Source: Euptelea pleiosperma
Lineage: Eukaryota; Streptophyta; Magnoliopsida; Ranunculales; Eupteleaceae
Direction of reading: 5' to 3'
Assembly (NCBI GenBank): GCA_035048495.1
Contig: CM068540.1
Span: 604,829 to 668,828 of the forward strand
Length of the DNA: 64,000 nt
The stretch's first letter is position 1. Each line of letters opens with the position of its first letter. The position numbers and the translations under genes were made by a program. Shown piece after piece: positions 33,438 to 43,890 of this stretch. Under the pieces are notes generated by a model. The model searched no databases and was not told the DNA's origin. It saw only the letters and a list, made by a program, of their open reading frames with translations.

Positions 33438-35155
33438 TCCTAGCGTTTGCTGCACTGCCTCCTGCTGGTTGTCTTCCACGGCCGCCTGCCTCTGCAACTC
33501 CAGCCACCACCAGCGTCCATCCCTCTCAGCCCTCCACGCTGCTGGTGCGAGGTTCTTCAACCCACTGCCACCGTCATCCTCCAATCTCTCTCATTCACGC
33601 CCCAATCCAACAACCACCCCTTTCTCTTCCAAAACTCACGGTCTGCATCATCTCCACGCTCCAGCACCCATCGTCCTCATCCATCCAAGCTCCACCGTCC
33701 CCCTTCCTAGTTGTTGCTACAAAGAAAACACAGAAAAAGAAAAAACCAAAAAAAAAAGAAAACCAAAAATCCCTCTTCCATCTCCACGCCCCGACCACTC
33801 TCTCCACGTTTTTCCTCCTTGGCTCCTCTCCCCAAGCCGTCATCACACCCCTCTTCCATTCTCTATCTCATTCCACCTCCAAGACATCATCTTGCCCAAG
33901 TCGTCCTCACCTGAAATACCCAAAACCAGTGTGCACACCCTACTGGTTCGCATTCCTCCTCCAAGCTTGCAATAATCAGTTGCAGGCTGTGCGCTACCAC
34001 CACGTCCAGCAGCATCTCCCCCCTTTCAAAAAAAAAAAAAGATAAAGAAGAGAAAACAGGAGAGGAAGGAAGAAAGGAGAAGAGGATAGGAGATTGCCTT
34101 CTTTTCTTCCTCTCCACGGTGCTGCTGCACCGCCCCACTGCTCAAACCAAGCCAGAGTTGCAAGAACTGCTCCACCACGCCCCTCTCCATCTTTCTTCCT
34201 CAAGCCACCACACAAAAGAAAAAAAAAGAACCAGAAGAAGCAAAGAGGAAAGAAGAGGAGAAGAGTGGAAAGAGGAACTCACCTGTCCAAACCGTGGCCC
34301 TACTCCTCCATCTCCTTCACCGTTGCTGCACCACGCCACCACACGCACCACCGAAATCCATCATCACCATCTCAACGCCCACACCAGTCCACATCTTCTA
34401 CCACCCAAAGCAGGAGGGTTGCCGCCTTCATCGCTTACCATCCCCCCATCCATCCTTTCCATTGGCTTGAATGTGGTAGGAACCACCAATTGCTCCATTC
34501 ATCTCCATTAGGTAAGATTGTTTTGTTTTTAGCATAGTTTTATTTGATTTACTTCAAGGCGTGTAATCGACTTTCTCATTTGAATAAATTTACTATTCAT
34601 TTTATTTTGTTATTAGTTGATTGTTTTTTTTTTTTTTATTTGAGGATATTAGTTTAATGAAAGTGTTGATTTGATTTCATAGGTTGTTTGTGGTCTTCAT
34701 GTTAGTAGGATTTCTTTTAGTCTTTTCTCTCTCTAAAAATTCATAAGAACAATCATGTTTTAATCTCGTGATCATCATTTTCACCTCTCCATCATCTTTA
34801 ATAGCATTTTTGTGGAAAAACCCCGTCATTTCATGTTCATTATTGCGCTAATCGAGCTAACCCCGAGTGCGGATCGACATCCGACACTTCCCACTGTGCA
34901 AGAAGTTCTAAATTTTGCAGGATAATCGGATTAAAATTACAAATCTTGTTGATTCTAGGGTTTCCGTAACCAACGACGCGGAAAAACCCAACAACCAGTG
35001 GGTGCAGCAGACGGTGCAAGTCGCAGGCGCTGGTGCAAGAAGGAGCAGCACCCTTGGTGCTGGAGGGGGTGGATGATGGTGCTAGCAGTTGCAGCACCTT
35101 AAAGGACGCCTGCAACTCCGGTGTCATGGTTGCTATGACGTTCTTAATGGAGGTC

Positions 35156-35183
35156 GCCGGAGTTGCAGGTCTGCAACTCCGGC
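35156..35183 (-). other. Perfect 13-bp GC hairpin
   Basis: Stem GCCGGAGTTGCAG / CTGCAACTCCGGC with a 2-nt loop. Another CTGCAACTCCGG word stands at 35110-35121, so a larger alternative fold is possible. Confidence 0.75.
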
Positions 35184-36125
35184 CAGTAAAAAGAAGAGGA
35201 ATAAGAAGAAGAAGAAGAAGAAGAAGGAGAAGGAGGCGCACCCCCAGTTCGTCGGTAATGGCCCGCCGGAAGAGAAGAAGAAGAGGAGGAAGAAGGAAAG
35301 GAGGAGAAGGGAGAGAGGGGGGGGGGAGGACCAACCTAGATCGTGCTCTCCCCATCCTTTAAAAGTCTAGGGTTTTGTTTTTTTTTTTTTTTTTGAAACA
35401 ACCCAAACCATTGGATTTCAATCTAAGGCTAGGGATAAGTGGGAGGGGATCTAAGAGAGAGAAAGGGAAATACAATAGGGATTGTTTCCATAGTGAAAAC
35501 CGTCTACCATTATAGAATGGAGAGAGAAGATATTCTCTCTCCCACGATTTTAGAAACCGTGGGATAACTTCAATTCCAAGTGGGATCCACATGGAATCAT
35601 GAGTGGGGTCCACATAAAGATTGATAGTTTTGAGGGCCATGGGTCATTAGATGGGTTGGCCCGACGAGGGATGCTGGGCCCTCGAGCAGGCCATAAGCCG
35701 TGGGCATGAAGGATAGGTGAGGTTTCACCGATTAGACCATTGGTAAGTGGTCAATGGGCCAACATTACAGTAGACCCTTATCAATGCCAAATTTCTGACT
35801 GTCAAATCATATCAGATGATTTTAGATCAAGAGGTTATAAGATTGGAGGTTCTGATGATGAATGATTCGATCATTTGGCAGATGATCCGACGATTGATGA
35901 ATGATCTGGCTAGGAACGATTGATCACATGATCTAATTAGTGTAGGATATGTGAGCATTAGGATTGGGATCATCGGATGGTGGACATCAGCCATGGTAGG
36001 CTGTAGGGTAGAGTTATTGCGGGAAGGGAGAGGATCGGATGATTAATATTGAAAGTAGAGAGAGAAAGATGATTTAGAGAGAGGAGAGAGAAAATATTAC
36101 AAAATAAATAAAGAGAAAATACTAG

Positions 36126-36200
36126 CAGAGGGTCTTGAACCCTGATCTTTGACATGGTCTTCTGCATGCTCTACCAACTGAACATGTCTTCATCTTCTGT
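36126..36200 (-). other. tRNA-like (degenerate) sequence within the LTR remnant
   Basis: The minus strand contains gttcagttggtagagc (A-box/D-arm like, with a 4-bp GTTC/GAGC stem) and, 29 nt later, agggttcaagaccct (B-box/T-arm like). The acceptor and anticodon stems do not pair, so it is not a functional tRNA. It may be a tRNA-derived SINE fragment or tRNA pseudogene. Confidence 0.4.
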
Positions 36201-36659
36201 TAGTTGGTTGAGCTTTAATTTCCTTAGTCTCTTCACTGGAGGGGCTTCTTTCTCCTTCTCTCTTGGTTGTCTCTTAAGCTTTTCAATCCTCTAGCTCTTC
36301 CCGCACTTGGTCTATATCTTCTTGCCTAAGCCCACTAGCTATTTAAGCTTTGATTATTGGTTTTAGAGGTTGATTGTGGGCCCGCATTCTATCAAAATTG
36401 TCTATTCGGGTTTCCTGCGATAGAAAAAGCACGTAATGAGACTTAGTCAGAACGGCTTAATATTTAGACTTCTAAAAATGTGTTTAATGCATGCAAATCT
36501 ACAATTTCGTCCAGAAAAGTGTGTTCTACGCTACGGAAGAGACTCTTACATAGAAAAGGGATAAATGAAGTAGTTTTACGTAGGAGAGCGTGATAACTCT
36601 TAGAGGATAATAGTGAAAAATACGCACTTTTAAGCGAATATCACTAATAGGAAGTAGTT

Positions 36660-36850
36660 GGGTACAATTAAAATTCTTTCCGGATTGGAAAAAATTGTTT
36701 CGCGCGAGTCCGGTCGATTGGGTTCAAGGTCCAATCGATCGGGCTCTTTAAAAAAAATTTCAGAATAGTCCAATCGATTGGGTTGCCGGTCCAATCGATT
36801 GACCTTACTCCATACAATTGAACTGTTTACAATCAATTGGACACCCTCGA
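36660..36850. repeat. Cluster of CCAATCGATTGG-type palindromes
   Basis: Near-palindromes recur at about 36711, 36731, 36770, 36791 and 36830 (CCAATCGATTGG and variants). The surrounding sequence looks LTR-like. It is comparable in style to the TCGGTCGACCGA cluster at 6445-6740 but different in sequence. Confidence 0.55.
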
Positions 36851-37896
36851 ATTTAGTTTTTTTGAGCCCCTTAGGCCGTGAATCGGATACTTTGCATCAT
36901 GACTTAGTTTTAAGAAATTAACTATCATTATTAAATCTCATATCTATAGGGTATCTAAGTTACTTACCATCCTATATGTGTGAGTATGGATAAATCTAAC
37001 AAATTTGAGTCTTCAGATGAATCAATCTTCAATCTTCTGAGCCTTCAGGCTTCATCTTGTAGTCTTCAGGCAATCAGGAGTGATGCAACCACTGACACAC
37101 TTTCGGCCTAACTAGCACATCATAAGATTAGTTAAAACTGTGTTTTCTCATACGGAATTTAGCCAAATTAATAGAATATAGTTATATTCCTTACAATATC
37201 CTCGGCCTTTAGTAATTCTGTGACAAAAGCACTCACATAAAGAGTAAATAAAATACAAAATTATAATCCCAACCCATTACACAATTCACTCACTTTCTCA
37301 CACTCAGAAAACAAACAAAAAAAAGATATTTCGACTTGGCTTGTTTCCTCCACATCCATCAACAACTAATACTAGCAATTTCATTTGAATAAATAAAATT
37401 AATAAAGTACAAAGTGCAGTGAGTGTATATCTGCATGCATATCGTAAAGCATTCGCTAGATGATATAGTAGGAGAAATTCAAAAATCAGTATAATGGAGA
37501 ACAATTTATCCCCCAAAATTTCTCTCCCCCTATCTCATATATTTTACATGTTTATCTCTTTAATTTTCTCTCCTCCTTTTTGTCACAGAATGACAAAGGT
37601 ACAAAAAATACAAGAAAAAATATATAGCATGCACAAAATGTAGCAATAATATAACATATGCGGTGGGCAGATAACACATGTATAAAGACACAAAGGTAAG
37701 CAATAAAGATAGTCTAAATACAAACTGGTTTAGTACTCTAGTGCAACAAATAATTAGAGAAATAAACAGAGTCTAACAAAAAATTGAGTTTATCCGTGTA
37801 TAGTGAAGAACAATACAAATGGCGGATAACTTACAAACACCCTCTCATACAACTACTAGTCCATAGAGAATATAATCAGACAACTGCCAGATGAGT
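36851..37896. other. No gene seen
   Basis: AT-rich intergenic DNA without recognisable domains, splice-consistent exons or element ends. Confidence 0.5.
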
Positions 37897-38253
37897 CTAG
37901 TACTGAGGTCCACCGAAAGTTTCAACTCCATCATGCGAATGTGTATCCATAGGATCAACATCTAGAGAATCTGGATGAGAACCAGCTCCTAACTGAGCAA
38001 ACTGGTACTCGAGGAAACTCTGCATCCCAACAAAGGAGTCGTGAAGACTCATAAACTCCATGGTCGTATATCTTTTGAAACGATCAAGATGCATATCCAA
38101 GGACTATAAAGTAATCGGAGGTCTCTCCTCTACAGCGGCATGCTCCCGTGCTGCATCAACTCCATAAGTAGGTGCAGGAGGCTCATCGTCTGCATCTCCT
38201 CCAAGAAGACCCCTCGAGTTCGTCGCTCTCCTCCTCATTCGAAGCATGAGGTC
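37897..38253 (-). pseudogene. Transposon-type coding remnant
   Basis: The minus frame from ATG 38253 reads MADLMLRMRRRATNSRGLLG, an acidic/proline segment, one in-frame TAG near 38104, then MDMHLDRFKRYTTMEF...VGMQSFLEYQFAQLG and a stop before 37897. The basic start, the spacer and the helical tail resemble C-terminal parts of gag-like proteins in plant retroelement annotations, but I cannot assign a family. It ends where the duplicated HINT segment begins (about 38460). Confidence 0.35.
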
Positions 38254-38459
38254 TGCCATGTACACGTCAAACCTGAGACTAGTACATGATCAACAAAGGT
38301 ACCTCTAAACTCTCTAATGAGTACACAATGCTCAATAGTGAATGTACGAGAACTAATTGCTAAAGTTCTCGAAATGCTAAAAAAAGTTGTTAAACACCAT
38401 CGTGCGGATGTGTCCACCGGAAGTTTCAACTCCATCACACTGATATCTAAATGAGAGTT

Positions 38460-39680
38460 CGTGTATCCTATTCCCCCATACAATACTTTTTGAGTTGTTA
38501 AACACAGTTATAGTTTGATAGTCTTCCATCTTATAATTCAACTTTTTTTTACGTTCTTCGATAGTTGCATGGTGTATGGAAAAGTTTTCTTGTACTTTTC
38601 CTATAAAAGGTGTCGTTGTACAATATGTTCATGTTTTGGGCTTCTTAAAGGCGTCGTTTGGCACCCCGTATCTATGTCGGACACTGACACATGTCTTTGT
38701 TAGTGTTACATAGCTCAATTAAAAAATATAAAAAAAGTATGAACCTTCATCAAACAAGGCTTTTATTTCTTGACGAAAAGACCCAAGTTACCTGCAACAA
38801 ATAATAAATGTTATCATTCTACTTCCTACAACACAAGTGTCTGAAGTAAATATCAAGTTAAAAGAACCTCAAAATTCATTGCTCTCTCTATTGACGCACC
38901 TTTCAAAAGTACAAGTATCCGAAATCCCCTAAATATAGATTTCTAAAGCGAAATCCACCGAAATTTGGAAGTTTTGCCTGAAATTTTGGCCAAAAATTTG
39001 GTTTTGGACCTCATTGAAATGATTACCGAAACCGAAATTTAAAACCTTGGTTATATATTATTGTGATGTTGTCTTCAGGCGAAGGAGAGGCACCGTGAGA
39101 TTCTTGGCCAGCTTTTGTATACTGCCAAGCTCGTTGCTAAACAGGAAGGACTCGAAGACGGTTTCAGGGTTGTTATCAACGATGGGGTCAATGGAGGTCA
39201 GTGATCATTCCCTGACCTTATTTTGATTTTTCCCCTAGAAATATAATAGGAAATTTTTTTGGGATCTCTGCCTTTCCATTTTGGTAACCACATGTAGTTA
39301 TTGCAAGTCAATTTGTTTATTACCTTCACCTCCAACTTCTTGGGGGACGACAAATGAACTGCCCCCCTAGCTAATGTGGGATTCTACCAGAAGGGTGGAC
39401 AAGGTTTGCATGATAAGAACCTTGCATTTCTCCCTCTTCCAATATTGGTATTGGTAAGAAACAAAGAGCTATAATAAGGACCGCTACTATAAGTTGTGCT
39501 ACAACTTTGATCGTGAAATATCGATTGCTTAGTGTAGTTTATTTATAGGTATGTACCAACCGGTCCATCGTATGGTTTGTAATAAGGACCGCTACTATAA
39601 GCTGTGCTACAACTTTGATCGTGAAATATCGATTGCTTAGTGTAGTTTATTTATAGGTATATGCATTTAGAGAAAGTACT
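38460..39680 (+). pseudogene. Partial genomic duplicate of the HINT gene (exons 4 and 5), dead
   Basis: This segment parallels 55172-56920 in the same order: an upstream MITE-like piece, an exon 4 copy (39079-39196), intron, an exon 5 copy (39307-39374) and downstream DNA. Introns are kept, so it is a DNA duplication, not a retrocopy. The exon 4 copy is open and the same length, 118 nt. The exon 5 acceptor has changed from gcag to gcaa. The histidine triad HLHIH of the parent has become YLHLQ, losing two of three His. Exons 1-3 are absent. About 0.6 kb of the parental intron 3 is missing and replaced by an unrelated 0.15-kb stretch (about 38905-39045). No activity is expected. Confidence 0.88.
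39472..39680 (+). repeat. 108-bp tandem duplication
   Basis: The block starting taataaggaccgctactata at 39472 recurs at 39580 with almost no change. The parent locus near 56800-56915 does not show it, so it arose after the HINT segment was copied. Confidence 0.85.
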
Positions 39681-39689
39681 TGTATTTTA

Positions 39690-40470
39690 TTTTGGAAGGT
39701 AAACTATTTTTATCGGATCCTAACCCCCCTAAACTCCCCCCCTGCCCTAAGGTGAGAACGGGATTGATCCTAGGTCTTTGTCCCCCCCCCCCAACCCCAA
39801 AGACTTGATCCTAGGTCTGTGCGTACAACCCCACAAAGACCTGACCAACTGATTTCGAACCCACTAAAACCCCTTATTTTAAAAGCTTTTGTAAAAATCT
39901 AAAAAAAAAACTGAAGGGGGGGGGGGTGTTTGGTCCGGTCTCAGGGGGTGGAACCTAGGTTGGCCCTAAAATTTTTGGGCCCAGCTTGGGTAGTCTGATA
40001 CTCGGGTTTAGATTGTGCTTGGGTTGGAATTTTGAGCTGGGTTAAGGTATCGGCCCTGGATGTACACCCCTACTCAATTCCTATATGGGATTCTTGGCGA
40101 CCATCGCCAGTCAATTGCTGGACCAAGAACCTGCTTATCTAGTGGCCCCTTGAATTGGTAATTTCACTGCATGATCCTCCATACATGGTAGGAAGATTGG
40201 TAATTCTCTTAGGCAATTCGACGACTCATGTCAATGACGTGCGCACGTGTACGTGTAGATCTGAAGATAGTTGCATTATGTTTATTCTTTAAGCGAGTAG
40301 ATGTGAGCATATCTAAGTCCGGACAAACTTCCTTTGGACCAACGAATTGAGTGAATTTTCAACGAATTCACTAGAAAAAGTGTATATAAATGTATATAAA
40401 TGGACAATTACAAAAAAAATGTATACAAATGGACGGCTAGGATCAACGAATTGAGTGAATTTTCAGCTAG
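39690..40470. other. No gene seen; poly-C and poly-G tracts
   Basis: Contains C runs near 39735 and 39782 and a G run near 39917. No coding or element structure recognised. Confidence 0.5.
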
Positions 40471-40499
40471 GAATTCCCATTAGATAAGGCCATCAAGAA

Positions 40500-42258
40500 G
40501 GTGGGTTCATGACCCTTTTGGTGTGTGCAAGGACGGTGGTTTATATGTATGATATACAATATTTTTCAAAAGCTCTGCAATTCCTGACCAAGTCTGGAGG
40601 AATTTTGCTTTGTTTTAAAGGGAAAGACAGTCGAGAAACTCAACCTTCAGTCCTTTTCATTTCAAGATTGCATCCCATGCACAGCGTGAAAAACAAGAAT
40701 GTGTTAACCAAAGCAGGTTCGAGGGGGTTGTCTATCTCCCATCTTCAGTTTGCCGACGATACTGTGGTATTCTCATCAAGTTCCTTAGAGCAAGTGAGCT
40801 TCCTGAACAGTCTACTTTGTTGCTTTGAAGTTTGCTCAGGTCTCAAAATAAACTACTACAAGAGCAAAATCATGAGTATAGGAGAAGTGGAGAACTTTGA
40901 GGAATTAGCAAGAATTTTGGGATGCTCCACTAGCTCCTTACCCTCTTCGTACCTAGGACTTCCCTTGGGGGCGCCGTATAGGGCAAAATCGGTCTGGGAT
41001 TCTGTGGTAGAGAGAGTGTGGCATGATTCAACAAACTCTTTCCGATATCATCTGGTTAGTTAGGCCCATGCGTGTTTGCCAACTAAGAAAGGCGGATTAG
41101 GTTTTAGAATATTAGGCATCATGAACTTGGCATTACTATGAAAGTGGATTTGGAGGTTTGGTAGAGAAAGGAAGAGTTTGTAGCGGAAGGTGATTGCTAG
41201 CATTTATGGGAAAGAAGTCAGGGGTTGGTGTTCCAAGCCTACTAGGTTAGCATATGGCTGTGGAGTTTGGAGAGGTATTCTTAAGGCAAAGGACCGGGTG
41301 TTGGAAGGCTCTAGATTAGCATTAGGGGATGGCTCAATGATTAGGTTTTGAGAGGATATGTGGGTTGGGGATTTGTGTTTAAGGGAGGCTTTTCCTTGAG
41401 TTTTCTCTCTCTCACAACGTAAAGGTTAAATGGTCGATCGTTTTTGGATTGATTCTTTTTCGGAAGCACATTGGGACATAGACCTCAGAAGGAATCATTT
41501 GAATGAGAGAAAACAAATTGAAGTGTTGAAGGATTGCTTGAAATTTTATCTTGTCACTAATCGGGAAGAGGATCATATGGTCTGGATCCATTCTAAATCT
41601 GGTAAGTCCTCGGTTCATTCGTTTTATGAGTTTTTATCTACTCCATCCCCACCATCACACTCACACTTCCCTCATACGTACCTTTGGAAATCACGAGCAC
41701 CCTTAAAAATTCATTTTTTTGCTTGGACTGCTACCCTCAATAAGATCCTTACTGTTAAAAATTTGATCATTAGAAAATGGATTTTAGTGGATTACTGTGT
41801 GATGTGTAAAGCTAGTGGGGAAAGCACTAACCATCTTCTTGTACATTGTGAGTTTGCCAGGCAGGTGTGGTCTCTCTTCCTAGATCTTATGGACTTGTGT
41901 TGGGTCTTTTCGGATTCGATAGGGGATGTATTGAATAGTTGGCCCCTAGTTCCTAAGTCGCCTAGAGGCAAATTACTTTGGAAGATGATATTGATGGCAG
42001 TCATGTGGGGGGTCTGGCTAGAGAGGAACAAAAGAACGTTTCAAGGCAAGCAGAGCTTGTTCCAAGAAGTTACGTTAAATATAAAGGCCTTATTGTTCAG
42101 TTGGGGTAGCACTTCTAGGGAGATGCGGGGCATTTTTTTTAGTGATTTTTTGTTTAGATTTGATCAGATTTTATGTTAACTTTCTTCCTTTTCCCTCTTG
42201 TACTCCTTGAGATCTTCTCGATCTCCTTTTGCAATGATATTTGACTTATAAAAAAAAA
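40500..42258 (+). mobile_element. LINE-1 3' half, 5' truncated
   Basis: The plus strand encodes reverse transcriptase from FADDTVVF (about 40752; the catalytic pair is intact) through INYYKSKIMSIG and SSYLGLPLGAPYRAKSVWD. The GGLGFRIL region follows near 41090. A single frame at 41430-42179 holds FFAWTATLNKILTVKNL, the zinc region CVMCKASGESTNHLLVHC and the terminal FFSDFLFRFD. A poly-A tail is at about 42250-42259. It has frameshifts near 41060-41430. It belongs to the same broad family as the 0.83-8.4 kb element. Confidence 0.88.
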
Positions 42259-42772
42259 ATCGTTAATCAAAGAAATAAGTTCTTTATAGAAAGTTCAATG
42301 CCCAAAAAACCCTCCTAAATAATCAATGGATATATACCCGTTTACGGTTCGGGGCCATTTTGGACCCGAATGATTAATAATCTGGAAGAGGGTCTGGGTA
42401 CCTAGTATGCAGGTTCTCTACTCATTAAGTTAGCAATTTGGAGTGTGGCGAAAATACAGTATGGGAAATGTTCGAGTACAATTTGGTTTATCATTGAAAA
42501 ATGCCTAAAAAAATTAATCAAAAATAAGATAAAATAAAGTAAAATATTGACAACTTTTTGTCTTATAATTGATTTTTTACATTCAAAACTGAATAATCCA
42601 AAAATAATTTGGAAACATTTGTCAAATATAAGAGAATAGTTCGATCATATTAAAAATACGTGGCGCCCCTAACCCAATTATTAATCGGGTATTATTGGGC
42701 ACCTGTTGAGACCCTTACTTGGGGGCATTTGTATTAGCATCTTGTAAAGGAGGAAGGTTCTGAGCATATTCT

Positions 42773-42962
42773 TTTTTCTTTTTGAAATCGTGGGTATCTG
42801 GCCCTCTTAGAGCACCCGACTAGTCCCCCGGGGCACGATGGTCACCCTTCCACACATGCCGGAGTGGGCCGGAAGAGTTAACTAAGCCACTTATTACCCT
42901 CTACTCTTTCCAGGGGTGGCCCCAAGGAGTTGAACTCAGAACCTCCTACTTTTTGGAGTGGA
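42773..42962 (-). mobile_element. SINE with perfect 16-bp target duplication
   Basis: Flanked by identical gttctgagcatattct at 42757-42772 and 42963-42978. On the minus strand the 5' region carries a B-box-like gttctgagttcaactcc (RNA polymerase III internal promoter type), and the element ends in an A-rich tail (plus view ttttttctttttg). At 190 bp with no coding capacity, it fits a tRNA-derived SINE moved by LINE machinery. Confidence 0.85.
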
Positions 42963-43169
42963 GTTCTGAGCATATTCTCGATATTTGCATTATAATAATG
43001 GAAAAATTAGTCAAAATAAAAGAATAGTCTGCTTGTTTTATTCAAAGTCGTATTGACCACATGTATTGACTCTTAAGATAGGCAAGAAAGAGGCAGTAAA
43101 AAGACGGCTTAACTAATGGCGACCGTAAGAAATTGACATTATATAATATGAGTTTATTAACAGTAACGT

Positions 43170-43250
43170 ACGTCACTCTCCCACAAGTATCTATACTATT
43201 ATAAAGCTTACCGTTACTCTCCCACATCTATCTATACTATTATAAAGCAA
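43170..43250 (+). repeat. Helitron-like 5' terminus, tandemly doubled
   Basis: A unit of about 40 bp occurs twice: cgt(c/t)actctcccac... followed by tatctatactattataaagc. TCTATACTATTATAAAGC resembles the 5' ends of plant Helitrons. I found no matching 3' end (hairpin plus CTRR), so the element is unconfirmed. Confidence 0.4.
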
Positions 43251-43370
43251 AACCCGGTAGTGCCACCCAATCTGGTTGTCACAATTAAAAGGTCTCTCTA
43301 CTTTGGAAGGCAAAACCTTCCCTCGTTAAATGCCCCTTGACAGTTAAGGTTGTCCAGCACGCCCAATAGT

Positions 43371-43665
43371 ATAAGCCACATGGCACACTCTTATAGGCCA
43401 CTGATCGTATGGATGTTTGTCCCATCCCTAGGTGGACCTATATACCAAATATCAGGCTGATTAGTGATTGCAAACCTTTGGATCTGAGCACCCCAAATAA
43501 TGCTTGAACTCTATGGTTAAAAATCAACCCATGAAACCGACACCAATCAAATCTTAAAAATCACTAATCAGGCTGATTTTTTGCATGTAGGCCCACCTAG
43601 GGATGGGCCAAACATCGATACGGCCAGTGATATCTAAACGTATGCCACGTGTAAACTGTTGCCAT
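43371..43665. mobile_element. Fold-back MITE, copy 1
   Basis: Arms of about 95 bp are inverted repeats: one near 43371-43470 (ccacatggcacactc...catccctaggtggacc...ggctgattagtgatt) and its complement near 43550-43660 (aatcactaatcaggctgatt...ggcccacctagggatgggcc). The loop is about 80 bp. No coding capacity. A second copy lies at about 45710-45920. Confidence 0.75.
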
Positions 43666-43699
43666 GTGTAATGTGCACTTGCATCGCACATGGCGTTCC

Positions 43700-43890
43700 C
43701 CTAGTCCTATATAAATACGGACCCCCGGCCCTCCCTTTCGATGAGCAGTTTTGGCGGTTTGTCATCACAAGCGCTGCCCTTTTCTTGCTGGGATCTTCGA
43801 GTTCCGTCGAGATCCCAACGGAAGTTTTCGTTTCTTTCATAGATAAATCATGAGTTCTCAGGATTTAATGACAGAAGAAAGTTAAAGGTA
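43700..43890 (+). promoter_or_regulatory. Promoter-like patch with TATA box and possible 5' exon
   Basis: A good TATA box (tatataaata, 43712-43721) is followed about 20 bp later by an ATG (43741) opening a 33-codon frame, a further short ATG frame at about 43851, and a strong donor (aaag|gtaagg at about 43889). This is the pattern of a promoter and 5' untranslated exon. I cannot connect it to any gene downstream. It may be a captured or orphan promoter between MITE copies. Confidence 0.3.

Larger units (their letters stand above)
32068..34520 (+). mobile_element. Large LTR-retrotransposon remnant, plus arm
   Basis: It begins tgatattcgctcaaaagtgc. The first 240 bp match in inverted orientation the block at about 36400-36650, including around ttacgtaaaatg, acacacttttctggacgaaa and cattaaacacatttttgg-like words. 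Downstream come CT-rich stretches (32580-32670 and 33100-34400) and GC hairpins. No gag or pol domain is visible. The long Pro/Ser-rich frames at 33361-34500 are pyrimidine-rich low complexity, not credible genes. I infer an LTR plus leader of a large element of unknown family. Confidence 0.5.
34521..36650 (-). mobile_element. Large LTR-retrotransposon remnant, minus arm
   Basis: On the minus strand it starts near 36647 with a block matching 32068-32305. It runs through pyrimidine-rich and GC-hairpin sequence and reaches a block at about 34990-34845 matching 30745-30910. It therefore faces the plus arm tail to tail. The 171-aa minus frame at 35355-34840 is Leu/Pro/Arg-rich leader-like sequence over repeats, and I do not call it a gene. 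A GAA microsatellite lies at about 35201-35235. Confidence 0.5.

Noticed and set aside
33361..34537. Long overlapping Pro/Ser-rich open frames (up to 204 aa) on the plus strand
   Set aside because: Pyrimidine-rich low-complexity DNA keeps several frames open at once; no domain, no conserved start, and the region lies inside an LTR-like remnant.
34840..35355. 171-aa minus-strand frame rich in Leu, Pro and Arg
   Set aside because: It runs over a GAA microsatellite, hairpins and the inverted LTR block; composition reflects the repeats, not a protein.
36126..36200. Functional tRNA gene on the minus strand
   Set aside because: D-arm and T-arm words are present but acceptor and anticodon stems do not pair and no sensible anticodon loop forms.
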